NCBI GenBank assembly: GCA_946061315.1
Contig: CAMGRB010000022.1
Location: forward strand, 1 to 11,590
Direction of reading: 5' to 3'
Length of the DNA: 11,590 nucleotides
Origin: an uncultured Clostridia bacterium
GTDB taxonomy: Bacteria; Bacillota; Clostridia; Oscillospirales; CAG-272
The number at the start of each line of letters is the position of its first letter. The stretch's first letter is position 1. The notes below the pieces were generated by a model. That model saw only the letters and a list, made by a program, of their open reading frames with translations. It did not search any database and was not told the DNA's origin. Positions 6,728 to 11,590 of the stretch are shown here, piece by piece. A program made the position numbers and the translations under genes.

Positions 6728-8542
6728 ATGTGTTCTATATGCGGAACGGTTGATTTTATAAATCCGTCACTTGATGAAAAGACCGTTTCTCGAATGAATC
6801 TGTCGATGAAGCACAGGGGTCCCGACGAGAGTGATTTATTCTCGGACAAAAACGTCTGCTTCGGGCATAACAGGTTAAGCGTTATGGACGTGGAAAACGG
6901 TCACCAGCCGATGTCCGTTATCTACGGTAACAAAAAATACACGATAGTTTACAACGGCGAGATATACAACTGCGAGGAGATAAAAAAGGAGCTTAAAAAG
7001 AAGAAAATTTATCTCAAAACCAACTGCGACACGGAAATAGTTCTTTATTCCTACATTCTTTACGGCGAGAGCTGTCCCGAGAGGTTAAACGGCATATTCG
7101 CATTTTGCGTTTACGACGGAGAAAAGATTTTTGCGGCAAGGGACAGATTCGGAGTAAAGCCGTTTTACTATTCCTTAAAGGGTACGGAGTTTATTTTTGC
7201 GTCGGAAATAAAGGCGATGCTAAAGCACCCGAAGATAAAACCCGATATTGATAAATACGGTCTTTGGGAAATTCTTTATTTAAGTCCCGATTTCATATCG
7301 GGAAAGAGCGTTTTTTGCGATATTTCGGAATTATCCCCCGCCGAGTGTCTGATTTTCGACAAAAACGGACTTAAAAAACGCAAGTATTGGCAGGTTGAAG
7401 CAAAGCCTTACCTTCGTGACAGAGATTACGCCGTCGAGGTAACGAGAGAGCTTATGAAGGACGCGGTTACAAGACAGCTTTCCTCCGACGTGCCGCTTTG
7501 CGTTTTGCTCTCGGGCGGTCTTGACTCAAGCGTGGTGACTGCAATAGCAAGCAAATATTACAAAGAACACTCCCGTGTGCTCGATACATATTCTTTTGAA
7601 TATGAGGGCAACAAGGATAGCTTTAAGAAAAGTCTGTTTCAACCCGAAACGGACGACGATTTTGCAACGTATCTTGCAGATTATTTAGGAACGAACCACA
7701 CGGTGCTAACCGCTCCTACAAGGGACGTGGCATCGGATCTTTACGAGGCAACTTATGCAAGGGATCTGCCCGGGCAGGCGGATATAGACTCCTCGCTCCT
7801 TTATTTTTGCCGTGAGATAAAGAAAAAACACACGGTAGGGTTAAGCGGCGAGTGCTCTGACGAAATATTCGGCGGTTATCCGTGGTTTTACCGCCCCGAG
7901 ATGCTATATTCCGATTTCTTCCCGTGGATACACTCGCCGCGGCTTCGCCCGTCTTTATTTAAGGACGGGGTATCAAACTCGGACGATGGGTACGATTATA
8001 TCCGTTCAGTTTACAAAAAGACTCTTTCGGAGTGCCCGACGCTCAAAGAGGATTCCGACACGATGAAAACCTCGCGCATAGCCTCATATCTGTCCGTCAA
8101 TTATTTTATGACGTCACTCCTCCAGCGAAAAGACAGAATGAGTATGGCAAGCGGAGTTGAGATAAGAGTTCCTTTTGCAGACCACCGAATATACGAGTTT
8201 GTTTACAACGTGCCGTGGGAGATAAAATTTGAAAACAACGTGGAAAAGGCTCTTTTAAGGAACAGTATGGAAGGGCTTCTACCCGACAAAATTCTATGGA
8301 GAAAAAAGAGCCCGTACCCGAAAACGCACAACCCCGAATATCTTAAAGAGGTTGTCGGTATGCTTGACAGTCAATTAAGGGACGGCGGATTTTTGAGCGA
8401 ATATCTTGACAGAGGCAGGCTTGACGAGATAATTTCATCGGGCAAAACGTGGTTCGGTCAGCTGATGGGCGCACCTCAACTTGTCGCATGGCTTATACAG
8501 TTTGATATATGGACGAAAAAATACAACGTAAATATAAAATAG
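6728..8542 (+). CDS. asnB: Asparagine synthetase (glutamine-hydrolysing)
   Basis: This cytoplasmic enzyme makes asparagine from aspartate, ATP and glutamine. The 604 residues comprise an N-terminal class II glutaminase domain and a C-terminal ATP-pyrophosphatase synthetase domain. Cys2 becomes the N-terminal nucleophile after Met removal. Glutamine-site residues Arg49 (HNRLSVMD), Asn76 and Glu78 (NGEIYN) and Asp101 are present. The PP-loop SGGLDSS is at 262-268. The segment SGECSDEIFGGYPWF (373-387) is typical of the Bacillus AsnO-like branch rather than E. coli AsnB, so asnO would be an equally fair name. AAAGGAGG (6714-6721), six bases before the ATG, is an excellent ribosome binding site. 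It stands after a 471-base spacer and so is probably transcribed separately from radA. Confidence 0.93.
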   Translation: MCSICGTVDFINPSLDEKTVSRMNLSMKHRGPDESDLFSDKNVCFGHNRLSVMDVENGHQPMSVIYGNKKYTIVYNGEIYNCEEIKKELKKKKIYLKTNCDTEIVLYSYILYGESCPERLNGIFAFCVYDGEKIFAARDRFGVKPFYYSLKGTEFIFASEIKAMLKHPKIKPDIDKYGLWEILYLSPDFISGKSVFCDISELSPAECLIFDKNGLKKRKYWQVEAKPYLRDRDYAVEVTRELMKDAVTRQLSSDVPLCVLLSGGLDSSVVTAIASKYYKEHSRVLDTYSFEYEGNKDSFKKSLFQPETDDDFATYLADYLGTNHTVLTAPTRDVASDLYEATYARDLPGQADIDSSLLYFCREIKKKHTVGLSGECSDEIFGGYPWFYRPEMLYSDFFPWIHSPRLRPSLFKDGVSNSDDGYDYIRSVYKKTLSECPTLKEDSDTMKTSRIASYLSVNYFMTSLLQRKDRMSMASGVEIRVPFADHRIYEFVYNVPWEIKFENNVEKALLRNSMEGLLPDKILWRKKSPYPKTHNPEYLKEVVGMLDSQLRDGGFLSEYLDRGRLDEIISSGKTWFGQLMGAPQLVAWLIQFDIWTKKYNVNIK

Positions 8543-8545
8543 TGC

Positions 8546-8574
8546 TTGCTTTTCCTATGCGTTCGTGTTAGAAT
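8546..8574 (+). promoter_or_regulatory. Sigma-A promoter for the MFS gene
   Basis: TTGCTT (8546-8551) and TAGAAT (8569-8574) are 17 bases apart. TG at 8566-8567 gives an extended -10. It begins just after the asnB stop codon, so the transporter may be expressed independently of asnB as well as by read-through. Confidence 0.55.
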
Positions 8575-8602
8575 GATGGCAGTTTGATTTTTGAGGTGCA
8601 AA

Positions 8603-9790
8603 ATGTTAAAAAAGAGTTATAAAGCAACCATTTTTGCCTCGTGTATAGGGTACGTCACGCAGGCGATTATAATAAATTTATTCCCGCTTCTTTTTGTCAG
8701 ATTTTCAAATGAGTTCAAAATATCCCTGGCAGAGATAAGTATTCTGATTTTCATAGGCTTTTCAACACAGCTTTTAATAGACTTTATCGGATCAAAGTAT
8801 ATCATTAAACTCGGATACCGAAAAAGCATGGCAATAGCAAATATTTTTTCTTCGGCAGGTCTTATCGCTTTTGCAATATTGCCATACGTTATGCCGAATA
8901 AATACGTTGCTATTCTGCTCTCTCTTATTATTTCAAGTATCGGCGGGGGATTTATAGAGGTGCTCATCAGCCCGATAGTCGAGGCTTGCCCGACGAAAAA
9001 CAAAAGCGGTATGATGAGCCTGCTTCACTCCTTTTACTCGTGGGGTCAGGTCCTCGTTATTCTCGTATCGACCCTGTTTTTTGTCTTTGTCGGTATAGAA
9101 AATTGGAGGGTCCTCGCTCTTATCTGGGCAATCGTTCCCTCGGTCAATTTCTTTTTGTTCCTGATAGTTCCGATAAACACTTTACCCGAGGAGGAAAACG
9201 GAACGAAATACTCCTCGCTTCTTAAAAACAAAATATTCTGGATATTCGTTGTAATGATGCTTTGCGCAGGGGCAAGCGAACAGGCAATGAGCCAGTGGGC
9301 ATCGGCGTTTGCCGAGGTCGGTCTCGGGGTTGAAAAGTGGCTTGGAGATCTGCTCGGTCCGTGTCTGTTTGCCGTATGTATGGGCGTTGCACGTCTGTTC
9401 TACGCAAAAAGCTCTGAAAAAATCAATCTTGAAAAAGGAATTTTAATATCCTCCGTCATATGTATAGCGTCATATCTTATAGCAATTTTATCGCCCGTTG
9501 CAATAGTATCGCTTATAGGATGCGCACTTTGCGGTATAGGATGCGGTGTGCTCTGGCCCGGCACTTACAGTCTTGCCGCACAAAAGCAACCAATGGGCGG
9601 CGTGCCTATGTTCGGTCTGCTAGCCATTGCGGGAGACCTCGGTTGTCTTGCCGGCCCCACTATTGCAGGGCAGGTATCGGGTGCGTTTGAAAACAATATG
9701 AAAGCGGGCTTTGCCGCCGCACTTGTTTTCCCCGTTCTTCTCGTTATAATGATGATAGTTTTATTTAAGGTCTACAAAAAACAAAAATAA
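8603..9790 (+). CDS. Major facilitator superfamily transporter
   Basis: This 395-residue integral membrane protein has about 12 hydrophobic helices in two halves, separated by a hydrophilic loop near residues 193-210 (PEEENGTKYSS). The loop between helices 2 and 3 carries a divergent MFS signature, GSKYIIKLGYRK (63-74), including the basic end. HSFYSWGQ (142-149) and the glycine-rich GCALCGIGCGVLWPGTYS (306-323) resemble FucP-like and related sugar or efflux MFS proteins, but the substrate cannot be told. The ATG at 8603 is chosen over an in-frame TTG at 8591: GAGGTG (8593-8598) lies before the ATG, though its 4-base spacing is short. A likely promoter precedes it and a strong terminator follows. 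Import of a sugar or nucleoside or drug efflux are all possible. Confidence 0.85.
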   Translation: MLKKSYKATIFASCIGYVTQAIIINLFPLLFVRFSNEFKISLAEISILIFIGFSTQLLIDFIGSKYIIKLGYRKSMAIANIFSSAGLIAFAILPYVMPNKYVAILLSLIISSIGGGFIEVLISPIVEACPTKNKSGMMSLLHSFYSWGQVLVILVSTLFFVFVGIENWRVLALIWAIVPSVNFFLFLIVPINTLPEEENGTKYSSLLKNKIFWIFVVMMLCAGASEQAMSQWASAFAEVGLGVEKWLGDLLGPCLFAVCMGVARLFYAKSSEKINLEKGILISSVICIASYLIAILSPVAIVSLIGCALCGIGCGVLWPGTYSLAAQKQPMGGVPMFGLLAIAGDLGCLAGPTIAGQVSGAFENNMKAGFAAALVFPVLLVIMMIVLFKVYKKQK

Positions 9791-9804
9791 TCAAAAAATC
9801 CGCT

Positions 9805-9843
9805 CGAAGTGATATGCACCCCAAATGTTGGTTATTCGTGGGG
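9805..9843. mobile_element. Possible remnant of an IS3-family end
   Basis: The stretch TGATATGCACCCCAAATGTT (from 9810) resembles terminal repeats of IS150-type IS3 elements (ACCCCAAA then GTTGG). It also forms a weak inverted repeat CCCCA (9819-9823) with TGGGG (9839-9843). No transposase gene is present. The resemblance is from memory and unverified. Confidence 0.25.
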
Positions 9844-9849
9844 AATTAT

Positions 9850-9881
9850 ACGGGTAGGTAGTTTATTGCCTACCCGTTTTT
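9850..9881 (+). terminator. Rho-independent terminator after the MFS gene
   Basis: ACGGGTAGG (9850-9858) pairs perfectly with CCTACCCGT (9869-9877) around a 10-base loop and ends in TTTTT (9877-9881). It lies 59 bases after the transporter stop. On the - strand no good T-run follows the stem, so it serves the + strand gene better than the convergent recombinase gene. Confidence 0.85.
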
Positions 9882-9908
9882 CGTTTCCTCACGCCATTTT
9901 AATGCGTT

Positions 9909-11561
9909 TTAATCTGCGCCGTATTGCGGCAAATTGATTGCCCCGACGAATTTGTAAATAATTTCAACGTCTTGCATTTTTCTGCCGTCGTATCGTTCTG
10001 TTTCGCCTATATAAATTTTTTCAATGAAACTATTTAGAATCTCCGGCGTCAACTCTTGAATTTCCGTGTAAGCCTTTACGATTTTAAGGAATTTCGAGAG
10101 TTTTTCCTCGTCTTGAACGGATGCGGTGAGAGCGTTTTGTAACTCAATGGTTTTTTGTTTCAAGTCATTACCTTCGTCCTCGTAAGATTTTGCAAGAAAG
10201 TCAAAGCGTTCGTCGGTAATTCTGCCGTTTACGTTATCTTCGTAAAGTTTGCGGATAATTTTGCCGATTTCTTCCTGTCTTTCGGAAAGCCGTTTTAATT
10301 CGGCTTTCGTTTTAGACTGAAACTTTACCGTTTCTTTTTTAGAACCGGACAAATATTCGTCCGTAAATTCCTTTTCGTGAAGAAAAACGTACTCGCATAC
10401 TTTTTGCAAATCGTTTTTTACGATCGTTTCAAGATCCGATACCAGAATCCTATGGCAACTGCACAATCCTTTCTTTTTCTTGCGATAGGTCGCACAGGAA
10501 AAATTGTCCATTTTTCTGTTTCTCGCCACACGCTGAATCGTAAGATGATTTCCGCAGTCCGCACAGTATAAAAGTCCCGAAAACATATTCGGCTCATTGT
10601 ATTTTGTGCGTGCGCGTTTTACTTTTCGCATTTGCTGTACCGTTTCAAAAGTTTTCTCATCTATAATCGGCTCTTGCGTATTACGGTAGATGATCCAATC
10701 TTCTTTGGGCAAACGAATTTGCTTTTTTGTTTTATAGGATTTTACTGCCGTCTGAAAATTTACTGTATGTCCCGCGTATGCCGTTTGATCTAAAATGTAC
10801 TTAATGCTCATCGAATCCCATATTTCGGGGTATTCGCTTCTTGCATTGGTTTTAATTCCGCGATTCATATAATACAGTATAGGCGTTTCAACTTTCTCTT
10901 CCGTTAACTTGTGCCCGATTTCCGAAATGCGATAACCGTCAACGTACATTTGGAAAATTCGCCTTACAGTAGCCGCGGCTTCATCGTCTATAATCCATTT
11001 ATCTTTGTCATTCGGATCTTTTTTATATCCGAACGGGGGATTAGTCGTAAGATGTTTACCGGAATTGCCTTTCGCTTTGAATACTGCGCGAATTTTCTTC
11101 GACGTATCTCTTGCATACCACTCATTGAATACGTTTTTGAACGGCGTCAGGTCGTTTTCCGTCTGAATATTGCTGTCTACGTTATCGTTGATCGCAATAA
11201 AGCGAATGTCAAGATTCGAGAAATAGATTTCGGTGTAATACCCGACCATTATGTAATCTCTGCCGAATCGCGACATATCCTTTACGATAACAGTAGAAAT
11301 TTTGCCTTCTTCCGCGTCAGCCATCATTCGCTGAAAGTCGGGACGATTGAAATTCGTACCCGAAAAACCGTCGTCAACGTAGAATTCAATATTGGTAAAG
11401 CCGTGTTCTTTCGCATATTTAGCGAGAATTTCCTTTTGATGAACGATACTGTTGCTGTCTCCGACAAGGTCGTCGTCTTTGGATAATCTTGCGTATAATG
11501 CCGTTACGTCACCTCCGTAATTGTATTTTTTGTTATTTTTAATCGCCGTTTGTCCTATCAT
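9909..11561 (-). CDS. Large serine recombinase, TnpX/TndX type (DUF4368)
   Basis: This 550-residue site-specific DNA recombinase excises and integrates mobile elements. The N-terminal resolvase domain has the nucleophile Ser27 in YARLSKDDD, conserved Arg25, and DMSRFGRD (95-102) with its active-site arginines. The central Recombinase domain spans about 170-320. A zinc-ribbon-like stretch follows, with Cys333, Cys336, Cys356 and Cys367 (or Cys369). A charged helical, probably coiled-coil, segment runs from about 410 to 480, and the DUF4368-type C-terminus ends with DVEIIYKFVGAINLP. The length is normal and the frame is intact. The start is supported by GGAGGT on the - strand (11570-11575), 8 bases away. 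It faces the chromosomal genes, ending close to their terminator, as expected for the end gene of an integrated element that extends rightward. Family is confident; element type is not. Confidence 0.93.
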   Translation of the reverse strand: MIGQTAIKNNKKYNYGGDVTALYARLSKDDDLVGDSNSIVHQKEILAKYAKEHGFTNIEFYVDDGFSGTNFNRPDFQRMMADAEEGKISTVIVKDMSRFGRDYIMVGYYTEIYFSNLDIRFIAINDNVDSNIQTENDLTPFKNVFNEWYARDTSKKIRAVFKAKGNSGKHLTTNPPFGYKKDPNDKDKWIIDDEAAATVRRIFQMYVDGYRISEIGHKLTEEKVETPILYYMNRGIKTNARSEYPEIWDSMSIKYILDQTAYAGHTVNFQTAVKSYKTKKQIRLPKEDWIIYRNTQEPIIDEKTFETVQQMRKVKRARTKYNEPNMFSGLLYCADCGNHLTIQRVARNRKMDNFSCATYRKKKKGLCSCHRILVSDLETIVKNDLQKVCEYVFLHEKEFTDEYLSGSKKETVKFQSKTKAELKRLSERQEEIGKIIRKLYEDNVNGRITDERFDFLAKSYEDEGNDLKQKTIELQNALTASVQDEEKLSKFLKIVKAYTEIQELTPEILNSFIEKIYIGETERYDGRKMQDVEIIYKFVGAINLPQYGAD

Positions 11562-11569
11562 AATTGTTT

Positions 11570-11575
11570 ACCTCC
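11570..11575 (-). promoter_or_regulatory. Ribosome binding site of the recombinase gene
   Basis: GGAGGT on the - strand lies 8 bases before the ATG at 11561. A second GGAGGT-like run inside the gene (about 11510-11516) has no start codon at proper distance, so the longer reading is kept. The promoter would lie beyond the window. Confidence 0.8.
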
Positions 11576-11590
11576 GTTATGCGGCAAACA

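Noticed and set aside
10911..11486. A 191-residue open frame on the + strand opposite the recombinase gene
   Set aside because: It lies fully inside an intact recombinase gene on the other strand and shows no motif or convincing ribosome binding site.
1..11590. CRISPR array, tRNA or rRNA gene, toxin-antitoxin or defence system
   Set aside because: No regularly spaced repeats, no cloverleaf or rRNA sequence, and no proteins of such families were found on either strand.

Overview
The window looks like a chromosomal segment of an uncultured, probably gut-associated, spore-forming member of the Clostridia (Bacillota). This rests on strong AAGGAG-type ribosome binding sites, sigma-A-type promoters, the metG-tatD gene order known from Firmicutes, a CwlD-type sporulation amidase, and a DUF4368-type large serine recombinase. 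The species is not identifiable by eye.

Region 1 (1-6256, + strand) is a compact run of five genes with gaps of about 15 to 60 bases: nagA (N-acetylglucosamine-6-phosphate deacetylase), metG (methionyl-tRNA synthetase), tatD (metal-dependent DNase/hydrolase), a cwlD-like N-acetylmuramoyl-L-alanine amidase, and radA (DNA repair ATPase). An extended -10 sigma-A promoter stands before nagA and probably drives the run. A separate sigma-E-like promoter lies directly before the cwlD-like gene, which would fit mother-cell expression during sporulation.

Region 2 (6257-6727) is a 471-base non-coding stretch full of secondary structure: a nested imperfect inverted repeat of about 70 bases, a perfect 29-base palindrome, a two-part hairpin and an 11-base direct repeat. 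It looks like a patchwork of small interspersed repeats followed by the leader of the next gene.

Region 3 (6728-9881, + strand) holds asnB (glutamine-hydrolysing asparagine synthetase) and a 12-helix MFS transporter. The transporter has its own likely promoter just after the asnB stop codon and a good rho-independent terminator after it.

Region 4 (9882-11590, - strand) holds a complete large serine recombinase of the TnpX/TndX type, facing the other way. It is the usual end gene of an integrative element, so the element probably continues to the right beyond the window. The left junction would then fall somewhere in about 9791-9908, where there is also a sequence resembling an IS3-family end.

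The protein-coding genes are all recognisable families, and I found no convincing undescribed multi-gene system. The points most worth a second look are the sigma-E-like promoter before cwlD, the structured intergenic region, and the mobile-element boundary. Three genes (nagA, radA, MFS) should start at an internal ATG rather than at the upstream GTG/TTG.
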